From: Rhodobium orientis
GTDB taxonomy: Bacteria; Pseudomonadota; Alphaproteobacteria; Rhizobiales; Rhodobiaceae
NCBI RefSeq assembly: GCF_003258835.1
Contig: NZ_NPEV01000050.1
Location: 1-39,479 of the forward strand
Direction of reading: 5' to 3'
DNA length: 39,479 nucleotides
Below are positions 31,116 to 39,479 of this stretch, in pieces (positions within the stretch are counted from its first letter, which is position 1; every line of letters starts with the position of its first letter). The translations under genes were made by a program, and so were the position numbers. The notes under the pieces are model-generated. The model had not been told where the DNA came from, ran no database searches, and saw only the letters and a list, made by a program, of their open reading frames with translations.

Positions 31116-32141
31116 ATGATCAAGAACACCAGTATCGCCCTTGCGACGGCAGTTGCCCTTGCCGCCTCGCTCGCCACCGCCCATGCCGAAAGCTACAAGA
31201 TCGGCCTTTCCAACGGCTGGGTCGGCAGCGAATGGCGCACCCAGATGATCGACGAGGCGAAAGCTGCCGCCGCCGCCTGGAAGGAAAAGGGCGTCGATGT
31301 CGAGGTGCTCGTGCAGAGCGCCAATGTGGACGTGCCGGGCCAGGTCGCCCATGTCCGCAACTTCATCTCCGATGGCGTCGACGCCATCATCATCAATCCG
31401 AACAGCCCGACCGCCTTCGACCCGGTTTTCGCCCAGGCCAAGGACGCCGGCATCCTGGTGATCGCCACGGACTCCGAGGTCTCCTCGCCGGACGCCACCT
31501 ATGTCGGCATCGACCAGACCGGCTGGGCCAAGGCCTCGGCCAAGTGGCTCGCCGAAACGCTTGAGGGCAAGGGCAAAGTCGTCGCCATCAACGGCGTCGC
31601 CGGCCATCCGGCCAACGAGATGCGCGTCGCCGGCTACACCTCGGTGTTCGAAGAATATCCGGACCTTGAGGTCGTCAACGAGGTCAACGGTAACTGGGAC
31701 CAGGCCCAGGGCCAGCAGGCGATGCAGAACCTGCTCGCCACCTATCCGGACATCGACGGCGTCTGGGTGCAGGACGGCATGGCCGCCGGCGCCTGGAAGT
31801 CGATCATGGATGCCGGCAAGACCGGCGACATCGCCGCCACCGGCGAGATCCGCAAGGACTTCCTCGATCTGTGGGTCGCCAACGATCTCAATTCCGGTGC
31901 CGCAGTCAATCCTCCGGGCGTGATGGCGAGCGCGCTCAACGTCGCCGTCTTCATGCTGAAGGGCCGCGAGTTGAAGGAACCGGCGACCGCCGGCCAGTAC
32001 GGCAACGCGCTTTACCTGCCGATCCCGTTCATCGACGGCGACAACGTCGCCAAGGTGCATGAGGAGCTGGAAGGCAAGCCGGGCTATTATTCCTACACCA
32101 GCCAGCTTTCGATCGACGAAGCGGAAGCGCTGTTCAAGTAG
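31116..32141 (+). CDS. Sugar ABC transporter substrate-binding protein
   Basis: Encodes 341 residues with a Sec signal peptide (1-24, ending ATAHA-E). The mature part is a periplasmic-binding-protein-like I fold of the ribose/galactose type: YKIGLSNGWVGSEWRTQMIDEAKA, VDAIIINPNSPTAFDPVF, VIATDSEV and GKVVAINGVAGHPANEMRVAGY. The start at 31116 follows GGAGGAAGTG. It is the first gene of an operon with one ATPase and two different permeases. The sugar is not evident; the family covers ribose, xylose, galactofuranose and polyols. Confidence 0.94.
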   Translation: MIKNTSIALATAVALAASLATAHAESYKIGLSNGWVGSEWRTQMIDEAKAAAAAWKEKGVDVEVLVQSANVDVPGQVAHVRNFISDGVDAIIINPNSPTAFDPVFAQAKDAGILVIATDSEVSSPDATYVGIDQTGWAKASAKWLAETLEGKGKVVAINGVAGHPANEMRVAGYTSVFEEYPDLEVVNEVNGNWDQAQGQQAMQNLLATYPDIDGVWVQDGMAAGAWKSIMDAGKTGDIAATGEIRKDFLDLWVANDLNSGAAVNPPGVMASALNVAVFMLKGRELKEPATAGQYGNALYLPIPFIDGDNVAKVHEELEGKPGYYSYTSQLSIDEAEALFK

Positions 32142-32217
32142 GACGCAACCGGACAAAAGGCGGGGTGCGGGCGGACGCGCGCATCCCGTTTCCCGGAACT
32201 TTTCGGAAAACGCAGCC

Positions 32218-33726
32218 ATGTCGAAGCTGGAGCTCAGCGGCGTAAGCAAGACTTACGGCGCCACGGTGGCGCTCAGGCGCGGCGACCTTTCGGTCGAGGC
32301 CGGCGAAGTCCACGTCCTCGTCGGATCGAACGGGTCGGGCAAGAGCACGCTCTGCAAGATCGTCGCCGGCAGCGTCAAGCCGGACGGCGGGCGCGTCGCC
32401 ATCGACGGTGAGCCGGTCGCGATCGGCGGGCCGAAGGCCTCCAAGGCCAAGGGCATCGGCATCTTCTACCAGGAACTCAGCCTTGCCGCGCACCGTACGG
32501 TGGAGGAGAACATCTGCCTTGCCGACATGCCGGTGACGGCCGGTCTCTTCGTCGACCGCAAGGCTCTGTCGAAGCGGGCGGAAAAATATATTGCGTTGTT
32601 TGAGACCGTCTCCGGCGACGACTTTGCCGCCGAAACCGTCGTCGGCAATCTGCGCGCCGACCAGCGCCAGCTCGTGGAGATCATGAAGACGCTGGCGACC
32701 GAGGCACCGATCCTGATCTTCGACGAGCCGACTTCCGCGCTCGATCGGGCGCAAGCGGAGCGGTTCTTCGAAATCCTCGGCGACCTGAAGGCCGAGGGGC
32801 GCAGCATCATCTTCATCTCGCACCGCATGGACGAGATCTTTGCCGTCGGCGACCGGGTCACGGTGATGCGCGACGGCGAGACCGTCGGCACGCGGATCCT
32901 TGCCGAGACCGAGCCGACGGCCGTCATCCAGCTCATGGTCGGCTCCAAGGACGACCTCGCCGAGGCCGCCGTCAACCCGCCCGACGCGGCCGAGCGCTCC
33001 GGCACGCCCGTCCTGGAGGTCTCCGGCTTTTCGGGGCCGGGCTTTCGGGACATCAGCTTTTCCGTTGCCGCCGGCGAGATCCTCGGCTTCGGCGGCCTGC
33101 ACGGCCAGGGCCAGTCGGCGGTGCTGCGCTCCCTTTTCGGCGCCGAGCCCTATGGCGGCGGGCGGATCTCGCTGGAAGGCACGCCGGTGCACTACAGCAA
33201 TCCGCGCGATGCCATCCTCCTCGGCATGGCCTATGTCTCCGGCGACCGCGGCCGCGATGGCATCGTCAACGGGCGGCCGATTTTCGAGAACGTCGTGCCG
33301 GTGCATTTCCTGCGCAATGGGCTGAAGATCGTGCAGCCGAAGGTGCTGAAAAAGCGCGTCGACCCGGCGCTCGATGCCCTTCGCACCAAATATGCGAGCC
33401 TGTGGCAGGCGATCAATTCGCTCTCCGGCGGCAACCAGCAGAAGGTGGTGATCGCCCGCTGGCTGGTCGACCAGCCGACCGTGCTGCTCCTCGACGACCC
33501 GACCAAGGGCGTCGACCTTTCGGCCAAGTCGGACCTCTTCGCATTGATCCGCGAGCTCGCCCGCGAGGGCATGGGCATCGTGCTCTATTCGTCCGAGGAC
33601 GCCGAACTCCTCAACAACGCCGATCGCATCCTGGTCTTCAACCAGGGCCGCGTCACGCGCGAACTCACCGGGGCGGACCGCACCCGCTTCAACCTCTACC
33701 ACGCTGCGTATGAGGCCGCGTCATGA
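32218..33726 (+). CDS. Sugar ABC transporter ATPase, two fused nucleotide-binding domains
   Basis: Encodes 502 residues in the RbsA/MglA layout. The first domain has Walker A GSNGSGKST, a divergent signature (NLRADQRQ) and Walker B LIFDEPTSALD; the second has the usual degenerate Walker A region (GFGGLHGQGQ), a canonical LSGGNQQKV signature and Walker B LLLDDPTKGVD. Thus the pair should form one or two composite ATP sites, as in other carbohydrate-uptake (CUT2) ATPases. The stop overlaps the first permease start by four bases (ATGA). Confidence 0.95.
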   Translation: MSKLELSGVSKTYGATVALRRGDLSVEAGEVHVLVGSNGSGKSTLCKIVAGSVKPDGGRVAIDGEPVAIGGPKASKAKGIGIFYQELSLAAHRTVEENICLADMPVTAGLFVDRKALSKRAEKYIALFETVSGDDFAAETVVGNLRADQRQLVEIMKTLATEAPILIFDEPTSALDRAQAERFFEILGDLKAEGRSIIFISHRMDEIFAVGDRVTVMRDGETVGTRILAETEPTAVIQLMVGSKDDLAEAAVNPPDAAERSGTPVLEVSGFSGPGFRDISFSVAAGEILGFGGLHGQGQSAVLRSLFGAEPYGGGRISLEGTPVHYSNPRDAILLGMAYVSGDRGRDGIVNGRPIFENVVPVHFLRNGLKIVQPKVLKKRVDPALDALRTKYASLWQAINSLSGGNQQKVVIARWLVDQPTVLLLDDPTKGVDLSAKSDLFALIRELAREGMGIVLYSSEDAELLNNADRILVFNQGRVTRELTGADRTRFNLYHAAYEAAS

Positions 33727-34706
33727 CCGCCGTTGCCGCGACCAGACCCCCGGGCCGCCTGAAGCGCGTTTTCGAGCGCTATCCGTTCCTGCCGGCCTTT
33801 TGCATCTTCATCGTGCTTTTGGCCCTCAACGGCGTGTTCTCGCCGGCGAGCCTGTCCGCGCGAGGGCTTACCGGCCTTCTCTCCACCTATCTCGCCCTGA
33901 TGCTGCTCGCCATCGGCCAGACCTTCGTCGTCTATGCCTCCGACATCGACTTTTCCAACGGCGCGATCCTGTCGCTGGTCAACGTCGTCATTATCGTCTT
34001 CATGGAGCAGATGGGCGGCTCGGGCCTTTCGGTGACGGCCGCGCTTGCCGTCGGCATCGGCGTCGGGCTCGCCTGCGGCCTCGTCAACGGCATCGTCGTC
34101 GCGGCGCTGCGCCTGCAAGCGGTGGTCGCCACCTTCGCCACCAGCATCTTCTTCACAGGCCTGGCGCTCTATGTGCTGCCGGTCGCCGGCACACCAGCGC
34201 CGCGGCTCTTCTGGCGCACCTATGGCGGGCGCTTCTTCGAGGTCCCGTTCGTCGTCTTTGCCGCGCTCGGCATCGCCCTCATCGTCTACCTCCTGGTGCG
34301 CACCCGGCTCGTCACCCGGCTGCTCGCCGTCGGCGACGATGCCCAGGCGGCCTACCAGTCCGGCCTGCCGGTGACCCTCATCCGCATCGGCGGCTATGCG
34401 CTCTCCGGCGTCTTTGCCGCCCTCGCCGCGTTCTGCGTCACCGGCGACACGGCGAGCGGCGATCCCCTCGTCGGCGCCAAGATGACGCTGTTCGGCGTTG
34501 CCGCCGTGGTGCTCGGCGGCACGGCCCTGTCCGGCGGCTTCGGCACGGTCGTCGGCTCCGCCCTCGGTGCCTTCATCATCGGGCTCATCAACGCGCTGGT
34601 CTATTTCGTCGGCACGCCGTCGCAATGGCAGAACCTCGTCCAGGGCCTCGTCATCCTCATCGCCCTGATGCTCGGCATTATGGTTTCCAGGAGGGCCCGG
34701 GCATGA
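33723..34706 (+). CDS. Sugar ABC transporter permease 1 (RbsC-like)
   Basis: Encodes 327 residues with about ten membrane segments. Family motifs are LMLLAIGQTFVVYASDIDFSNGAILSLVNV, the ALRLQAVVATFATSIFFTGLALY segment and VLGGTALSGGFGTVVGS near the C-terminus. It overlaps the ATPase gene and the second permease gene by four bases on each side, indicating tight coupling. With permease 2 it probably forms a heterodimeric channel. Confidence 0.93.
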   Translation: MTAVAATRPPGRLKRVFERYPFLPAFCIFIVLLALNGVFSPASLSARGLTGLLSTYLALMLLAIGQTFVVYASDIDFSNGAILSLVNVVIIVFMEQMGGSGLSVTAALAVGIGVGLACGLVNGIVVAALRLQAVVATFATSIFFTGLALYVLPVAGTPAPRLFWRTYGGRFFEVPFVVFAALGIALIVYLLVRTRLVTRLLAVGDDAQAAYQSGLPVTLIRIGGYALSGVFAALAAFCVTGDTASGDPLVGAKMTLFGVAAVVLGGTALSGGFGTVVGSALGAFIIGLINALVYFVGTPSQWQNLVQGLVILIALMLGIMVSRRARA

Positions 34707-35689
34707 GTGCGACGGAGACCACTCCCGTGAAAACCTCCTCGGTGCTTGCCGTGCTGCGCCAGCCGCTCTTGATCGCGATCGTGCTGATCGGCGTGCTGCT
34801 CGCCTTCGGCGAGGCGCTGTCGCCGGGCTTTGCGTCCGGCGAGCAGATCCTCCGGCTGCTGGTCGTCGCCTCGCTGCTCGGCCTCGTCGCCGCCGGTCAG
34901 AACCTCGTCATCCTCGCCGGCCGGGAGGGCATCGATCTCTCCGTCGGCGGCATCGTTTCGCTTAGCGCCATCGTCGCCGGCAACGTCATGAGCGGCCAGG
35001 ACGCCAGCATCCCGCTCGCCATCCTTGCCTGCGTCGCCACGGGCGCGCTCTTCGGCTTCCTCAATGGCGTCGGCGTCACCGTCATGCGCATCCCGCCGCT
35101 GGTCATGACGCTCGGTATGCTGGGCGTCTTGCAGGGCCTCCTCGTCGTCATCCGCCAGGGCATCCCGTCCGGCAAGGCGGCGCCGGCGCTCGCCGATTTC
35201 GTCGCCAAGCCGTTCCTGTTCGGCCTTCCCGGCACGATCTGGCTGTGGGTCGCCGTCGGCCTCTTCATGGCATTCCTGTTGCGGCGAACGGTGTTCGGCC
35301 AGCGGGTCTACGCCATCGGCTCCAACGAGCACGCCGCCTTCATGGCCGGTGTGCCGGTCAAGCGCATGCGGGTCGCGGTCTTCACCTTTTCCGGCATCTT
35401 CGCGGCCATCGCTGGCCTCTGCCTTCTCGGCTATTCCGGCTCGTCCTTTTCCAATGTCGGCGAGCAGTACATGGTCCCGTCGATCATCGCCGTCGTCTTC
35501 GGCGGCACGCCGCTTGCCGGCGGCAAGGGCGGCTATACCGGAACCATGGCCGGCGCGGTGCTGCTGACGATCCTGCAGAGCATCCTCACCACCGTGAACA
35601 TCGACGAGTCCGGCCGCCAGATGATCTACGGCGCCACCCTCCTCGTCCTCATGCTGTTCTACGGCCGCGGCCGGCGCATGCGGGGTTAG
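34703..35689 (+). CDS. Sugar ABC transporter permease 2 (RbsC-like)
   Basis: Encodes 328 residues. Motifs: VAAGQNLVILAGREGIDLSVGGIVSL, VTVMRIPPLVMTLGMLGVLQG, VYAIGSNEHAAFMAGVPVKRMRV and VFGGTPLAGGKGGYTGTMAGAVLL. It is only distantly similar to permease 1, as in two-permease systems such as the galactofuranose type. It starts within the stop codon region of permease 1 and is followed after 13 bases by the LacI regulator. Confidence 0.93.
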   Translation: MSATETTPVKTSSVLAVLRQPLLIAIVLIGVLLAFGEALSPGFASGEQILRLLVVASLLGLVAAGQNLVILAGREGIDLSVGGIVSLSAIVAGNVMSGQDASIPLAILACVATGALFGFLNGVGVTVMRIPPLVMTLGMLGVLQGLLVVIRQGIPSGKAAPALADFVAKPFLFGLPGTIWLWVAVGLFMAFLLRRTVFGQRVYAIGSNEHAAFMAGVPVKRMRVAVFTFSGIFAAIAGLCLLGYSGSSFSNVGEQYMVPSIIAVVFGGTPLAGGKGGYTGTMAGAVLLTILQSILTTVNIDESGRQMIYGATLLVLMLFYGRGRRMRG

Positions 35690-35702
35690 CGAGCACTCGA
35701 AG

Positions 35703-36740
35703 ATGACCCGCCGCACCAGGATCAAGGACATCGCGGAAAGGCTGGGCCTTTCCCCGGCGACCGTTTCCCGCGCGCTGGCCGAAAGCCCGCTGGTCGCAAA
35801 AGAGACCCGCGACCGGGTCCGCGAGGTCGCCGACGAACTGCACTACCGGCCCAATGTCAGCGCCCGCAACCTGCGCACGAAACGCTCCATGGCCGTCCTC
35901 ATGGTCGTGCGCGACGTCGTCAACCCGTTCTACCTGGAGATCCTGAAGGGGGTGGAGGCGACCGCGCGGGCCGCCGGCTATGCCGTCCTGATGGGCAATG
36001 CGGAAAACGATCCGGACCGCGAGGACGAGTATTTCGACATGCTCTATGACGGCCACGCCGACGGCATGATCCTGATGACCGGCAAGTGGCCGCGGCGCCA
36101 CCGCAACGCGGTCGAGGCGGGCGGCCTGCCGGTCGTCGTAGCGCTGGAGATGATCGAGGGAAGCCGCCTCCCCCATTTGCAGATCGACAATGAAGGGGCC
36201 GCCGCCGAAGCCGTCCGCCACCTCATCGAGATCGGCCATACCCGCATCGCCCATGTCACCGGCCCGCTGCCGGAGGTGATGAGCGTGAAGCGCATGGCCG
36301 GCTACATCCGGGCGATGAAGGAGGCCGGGCTCACGCTTCCCGACGACTATGTCGTCAAGGGAAACTTCTCGCTCCATTCCGGCATGGCGGCGGCCCGCTT
36401 CCTGATGGCGCTGGAGGAGCCCCCGACAGCGCTCTTTGCCGCCAATGACGAGATGGCGCTCGGCGCTATCCATGAGATGCGCGCCCTCGGCTTTGACGTT
36501 CCCGGCGACATTTCCGTCGTCGGCTTCGACAACCTCTTTCTCTCCGACGTCTTCTATCCGCCGCTGACCACCGTCGCCCAGCCGCGCGCGGAAATCGGCC
36601 GGCGGGCGATGACGCTGTTGCTCGACATCCTTGCCGGCGGACCGCCGCCGGCCGAGCCGGTCATCGTGCCGACGAGCCTGAAGATCCGGGGCACCACCGC
36701 CCCCTTGAAAACCCGAACAGACCAAAAACAAGGAGTATGA
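35703..36740 (+). CDS. LacI-family transcriptional regulator
   Basis: Encodes 345 residues. The N-terminal helix-turn-helix and hinge are clear ([22 protein letters not shown], then [18 protein letters not shown]), followed by a periplasmic-binding-protein-like effector domain ([37 protein letters not shown] and PPLTTVAQP). It sits inside the operon between permease 2 and an oxidoreductase, so it should be autoregulated through the operator at 30935-30948. The C-terminal part of the gene runs into the oxidoreductase Shine-Dalgarno. Confidence 0.94.
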   Translation: MTRRTRIKDIAERLGLSPATVSRALAESPLVAKETRDRVREVADELHYRPNVSARNLRTKRSMAVLMVVRDVVNPFYLEILKGVEATARAAGYAVLMGNAENDPDREDEYFDMLYDGHADGMILMTGKWPRRHRNAVEAGGLPVVVALEMIEGSRLPHLQIDNEGAAAEAVRHLIEIGHTRIAHVTGPLPEVMSVKRMAGYIRAMKEAGLTLPDDYVVKGNFSLHSGMAAARFLMALEEPPTALFAANDEMALGAIHEMRALGFDVPGDISVVGFDNLFLSDVFYPPLTTVAQPRAEIGRRAMTLLLDILAGGPPPAEPVIVPTSLKIRGTTAPLKTRTDQKQGV

Positions 36741-36742
36741 GC

Positions 36743-37987
36743 ATGTCCGGATTGCCGAAAGACCGCCTTCGCGTTGGATTTGTCGGGTCCGGCTTCATCG
36801 CCGAGTTCCACCTGAAGGCGCTCCTCAACGTGCGCAATGTGGACGTCACCGGCGTCTACAGCCGCAATCCGGACAACCGAGCCCGCATCGTCGCCCGGGT
36901 CGAGGAATTGGGCCTCGGCACCTGCACCAGCTTTGAGAGCCTGGAAGCGATGCTGCAGTCGGGCGAGGTCGATGCGATCTGGATCCTGTCGCCGAACTAC
37001 ACCCGCCTCGACATCATGAAAGTCATCCATGGCGAGGTCACTGCGGGGCGCTCCGAGGTCTTTGCGGTCGCCTGCGAAAAGCCGCTCGGGCGCACCATCG
37101 GCGAGGCGCGGGAAATGGTGCGGCTTGCCGAGGAGGCCAAGCTCAACCACGGTTATCTGGAGAACCAGGTGTTCGCGACGCCCGTCATCCGCGGCAAGGA
37201 GATCGTCTGGCGGCGGGCGGCCTCGGCCACCGGCCGGCCCTATCTCGCCCGCGCGGCAGAAGAGCATTCGGGCCCGCACGAGCCCTGGTTCTGGCAGGGC
37301 GACAAGCAGGGCGGCGGCGTGCTTTCCGACATGATGTGCCATTCGGTGGAGGTCGCCCGGCATCTGCTGACCGCGCCTGACGCGCCGCGGGATTCGCTCA
37401 AGGTCAAGTCCGTCAGCGGCACGGTGGCGAACCTGAAATGGACCCGGCCCGGCTATGCCGACCAGCTCCGCGAGCGCTTCGGCGCCGATGTCGACTACCG
37501 CAACCGGCCCTCAGAAGATTTCGCGCGCGGCACCGTCACGCTGGAAGATGAGGACGGCAACGAGGTGATGATCGAGGCGACGACCTCCTGGGCCTATGTC
37601 GGCGCCGGGCTGCGCATCCAGCTCGAACTCCTCGGCCCGGAATACGCCATGGAGTTCAACTCGCTGGCGACGGGCCTGAAGATCTTCATGTCGCGGGCCG
37701 TCTCCGGCGCCGAGGGCGAGGACCTCGTTGAAAAGCAGAACGCCGAACAGGGCCTGATGCCGGTGTTGGAAGACGAGCCCGGCGTCTATGGCTACACCGA
37801 CGAGAACCGGCACATGGTGGAGTGTTTCCGCAAGGGAGAGACGCCGCTTGAGACGTTCCATGACGGCCTTGCGGTCGTGGAAATCCTCATGGGCCTCTAC
37901 CGCTCGGCGGAGACCGGCGCGAGCGTCGCCTTTCCGGCCCCGGACCTTGAGGACTACGTGCCGGTGGTCGCTCGCACCGGCGCCTGA
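36743..37987 (+). CDS. Gfo/Idh/MocA-family oxidoreductase
   Basis: Encodes 414 residues. The N-terminal Rossmann fold has FVGSGFIAEFHLKAL and the catalytic-region CEKPLG (EKP) motif; the later GGGVLSDMMCHSVEVARHLL is the beta-sheet-domain His motif of the family. These NAD(P) enzymes oxidise or reduce sugars and inositols, here most likely the sugar brought in by the ABC system. ATG at 36743 is preferred because AAGGAG lies seven bases upstream; an ATG at 36737 overlaps the regulator stop but is too close to that site. It is the last recognisable gene of the operon. Confidence 0.93.
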   Translation: MSGLPKDRLRVGFVGSGFIAEFHLKALLNVRNVDVTGVYSRNPDNRARIVARVEELGLGTCTSFESLEAMLQSGEVDAIWILSPNYTRLDIMKVIHGEVTAGRSEVFAVACEKPLGRTIGEAREMVRLAEEAKLNHGYLENQVFATPVIRGKEIVWRRAASATGRPYLARAAEEHSGPHEPWFWQGDKQGGGVLSDMMCHSVEVARHLLTAPDAPRDSLKVKSVSGTVANLKWTRPGYADQLRERFGADVDYRNRPSEDFARGTVTLEDEDGNEVMIEATTSWAYVGAGLRIQLELLGPEYAMEFNSLATGLKIFMSRAVSGAEGEDLVEKQNAEQGLMPVLEDEPGVYGYTDENRHMVECFRKGETPLETFHDGLAVVEILMGLYRSAETGASVAFPAPDLEDYVPVVARTGA

Positions 37988-38018
37988 CGACGGGTCCTGC
38001 GATAGCGCCAAGGCGTAA

Positions 38019-38138
38019 GCGCGCGGCAGGGGCGTCGGCGGCCTGCCGGCCCTCGCCGCGATCTTCGCCGGTGCCGATCCGGAAGAGGCGCTGACGGCCG
38101 GCACGACGGTTGCGGCAACGGCGTTTATGCCGCATTGA
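38019..38138 (+). pseudogene. Possible C-terminal remnant of a sugar-kinase-like gene
   Basis: Read in this frame the DNA gives GVGGLPALAAIFAGADPEEA, then LTAGTTVAATAFMPH and a stop. The pattern resembles the last helices of PfkB/ribokinase proteins (typically ...GAGDAF-x-GG-x-LAAL-x-GADPEEAL-x-x-GNAAAAL). An in-frame stop at 38016 and no start codon mean it cannot make a complete protein. Its place behind a sugar ABC/oxidoreductase operon fits a decayed sugar kinase. The stretch is short, so chance resemblance remains possible. Confidence 0.3.
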
Positions 38139-38199
38139 TCAAGTCCAGTTCGAATATCTACCTTTCGGCTGCCTTCAACGGCCGACCCGACGGTGACCC

Positions 38200-38658
38200 A
38201 TGTCCGCCCCGGCCAGACCTTGCGCAAGATCCCTCGCACGAACGCTTCGCCGCAGCCGCGCCGCGCTCTGGGTGTCGATCTTTGCCATGGTCCTGCAGGT
38301 GCTGGCCGCCAGCGAGCACCTGGCGGCATCCACCTCGCTCATCGGCAGCCGTGACGGCGAGCGTCTTCCCCAGAGCCTGTTCTTCATCTGCACGGGCAAC
38401 GGCCTTGCCCGGCTCGGCCCGGAAGGCCAGACCGGCGACCGCACCGGCGGCCCCGTCACCAGTTGCCCGATCTGCACCGCCTTTGCCCTCGGCGGCACGG
38501 GCGATGTCCCCGGCGTCGGCTGTCTTGCCCTGCCCGACGTCGAATTTGCCGCCATCATTGCCGTCCAGCCCGCCGACCTCATCGTCCTTGCCTCGGCGTA
38601 CCGGCGGGCACCGGCGCGCGGCCCTCCCCTCCCGAACGGTCAGATCACGCTTGCATAG
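38200..38658 (+). CDS. DUF2946-like protein
   Basis: Encodes 152 residues with an Arg-rich N-terminus followed by a hydrophobic segment (AALWVSIFAMVLQVLAASEHL), so membrane anchoring or export is likely. The central CPICTAFALGG and the C-terminal YRRAPARGPPLPNG are typical of DUF2946 proteins, which are often found near copper and iron uptake genes. The function is unknown; the Cys pair and a neighbouring NosL-like copper protein support a metal role. The Shine-Dalgarno is weak. It ends 94 bases before the NosL-like gene. Confidence 0.7.
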   Translation: MSAPARPCARSLARTLRRSRAALWVSIFAMVLQVLAASEHLAASTSLIGSRDGERLPQSLFFICTGNGLARLGPEGQTGDRTGGPVTSCPICTAFALGGTGDVPGVGCLALPDVEFAAIIAVQPADLIVLASAYRRAPARGPPLPNGQITLA

Positions 38659-38752
38659 CCGCAGCGTCGCGATGCCGTTCCGTTGATGTGACCGGTCCGG
38701 CATCGCCTGACCGCTGTGGCTCGACAATGATCGATTGTTTGGGGAGACACCC

Positions 38753-39370
38753 ATGAAACGCAGGGATTTTCTGAAGACCGCCGGCGTTGGCGCGCTGTTC
38801 GCCGGGACCGGCCTCGTCGGCACGGCGCGCGCGCAGATGCAGGCACCTTGGGCCTGGACGGCCGAGCACGGCATCGTCAACAACAACATGAAGAAAGACC
38901 CGAACCCGCTTGAAAACGAGTTCGAGAAGCACGCCCGCTGCACCTATTGCGGCATGATGCGCAAGCAGTGGAGCCATACGCGGCACCTGATCCAGTATGA
39001 CGACGACAGCGCGGAGGGCACCTGCTCGATCCACTGCCTGTCGATCAGCCTGGCACTCAACATGGACCGCGGGCCGAAGAACATCTGGGTCGGCGATGCC
39101 GGGTCCGACGCCGAGGTGAAGCCGCTCGTCAAGGTCGACGCCGCCCACTACGTGCTCGATGCCAGCAAGCCGGGCACCATGTCCGGCGCCAGCAAATGGG
39201 CCTATGCGGACGCGGAAAAGGCCAAGACCGCGGCGACCGGCGAGGCCAAGGTCGTCGGCTTCGACGGCGCCCTTGCCGCCGCCTATGCCGACATGGCCAA
39301 GAACACCGTCATGATCCGCAAGCGGCGCGCCGAAAAGCGCGCCAAGATGATGAAAAAGAACGCCAACTAG
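38753..39370 (+). CDS. NosL-family copper-binding protein, Tat-exported
   Basis: Encodes 205 residues. MKRRDFLKTAGVGALFAGTG is a twin-arginine signal ending near ARA-Q. The NosL core includes ARCTYCGMMRKQW (Cys63, Cys66, Met68, a likely Cu(I) site), HLIQYDDDSAEGTCSIHCL, and the KPGTMSGASKWAY segment. NosL delivers copper to nitrous oxide reductase; more distant relatives occur outside nos clusters, and none of the nosRZDFY genes is seen here. The C-terminus is Lys-rich, which differs from typical lipoprotein NosL. GGGGAG lies six bases before the start at 38753. A hairpin follows the gene. Confidence 0.88.
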   Translation: MKRRDFLKTAGVGALFAGTGLVGTARAQMQAPWAWTAEHGIVNNNMKKDPNPLENEFEKHARCTYCGMMRKQWSHTRHLIQYDDDSAEGTCSIHCLSISLALNMDRGPKNIWVGDAGSDAEVKPLVKVDAAHYVLDASKPGTMSGASKWAYADAEKAKTAATGEAKVVGFDGALAAAYADMAKNTVMIRKRRAEKRAKMMKKNAN

Positions 39371-39409
39371 GCCGGCGATGCGATCCCTCGCACACCCCGA
39401 CACTGGACG

Positions 39410-39434
39410 CGGTGCCGGCGCCCAGCCGGCACCG
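39410..39434 (+). terminator. Hairpin downstream of the NosL-like gene
   Basis: CGGTGCCGGC (39410-39419) and GCCGGCACCG (39425-39434) form a perfect 10-base stem around GCCCA, 39 bases past the NosL-like stop codon. Only a broken T-run (CTCTTTT) follows, so it is a plausible but not classic intrinsic terminator. Confidence 0.5.
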
Positions 39435-39479
39435 GAAGGCCTCTTTTGGAAAGAACCCCTCCCATGTGCACCCACCACC

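Noticed and set aside
39464-39479. ATG followed by codons for Cys-Thr-His-His at the right edge
   Set aside because: Could begin a metal-binding protein, but only five codons remain and the upstream Shine-Dalgarno is weak, so no gene is called.

Overview
The window is a high-GC, gene-dense stretch that looks like an alphaproteobacterium, probably of the Hyphomicrobiales/Rhizobiales. Reasons: several proteins of types common in that group (a TIGR03808-like Tat-exported repeat protein, a CelD/BcsL-type acetyltransferase, an ECF sigma/RskA/fasciclin block, TRAP and sugar ABC transporters), a rhizobial-style dispersed inverted repeat, and a flavodoxin gene preceded by sigma-54 and NifA-type sites, which suggests a nitrogen fixer. 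No phage, integrase, transposase or CRISPR array is visible.

Layout. 1-6149: a small conserved protein, a Tat-exported beta-helix-like protein, a GNAT-like acetyltransferase, then a stress module (ECF sigma, RskA anti-sigma, fasciclin protein, exported MsrB) in which the last two genes each follow a GAAAC-N17-CGT(T/G) motif, ending at a dispersed repeat. 6150-9250 (minus): XRE-cupin regulator and a dimethylglycine/sarcosine dehydrogenase-like flavoenzyme fused to a GcvT-type folate domain. 9251-17509: GGDEF-EAL protein, a beta-hydroxyacid dehydrogenase, a DUF938 methyltransferase, nitronate monooxygenase, a small protein, two convergent DMT exporters and glycerate 2-kinase. 17629-17973: tRNA-Pro(CGG) and tRNA-Gln(TTG), divergent.

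18044-26802 is a divergent catabolic island. On the minus strand lie an RpiR regulator, a D-threonine aldolase/D-serine dehydratase-like PLP enzyme and a complete TRAP transporter (Q, M, P) closed by a strong terminator. On the plus strand lie RidA, an amidohydrolase, a creatininase-family amidohydrolase and a threonine-synthase-like PLP enzyme. I infer uptake and breakdown of an N-acylated or cyclic-amide beta-hydroxy amino acid, with RidA clearing reactive enamines.

26803-31115 is an accessory, more AT-rich patch. It holds a fused small-molecule kinase-methyltransferase (27162-28883), small hypothetical proteins, a long-chain flavodoxin (probable nifF) and its elaborate upstream region. 31116-37987 is a sugar ABC operon (binding protein, ATPase, two permeases, LacI regulator, Gfo/Idh/MocA oxidoreductase) with a LacI-type operator upstream. 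37988-39479 holds a possible sugar-kinase remnant, a DUF2946-like protein and a Tat-exported NosL-like copper protein.

The items I consider most worth following are the kinase-methyltransferase fusion, the flavodoxin promoter and the divergent catabolic island.
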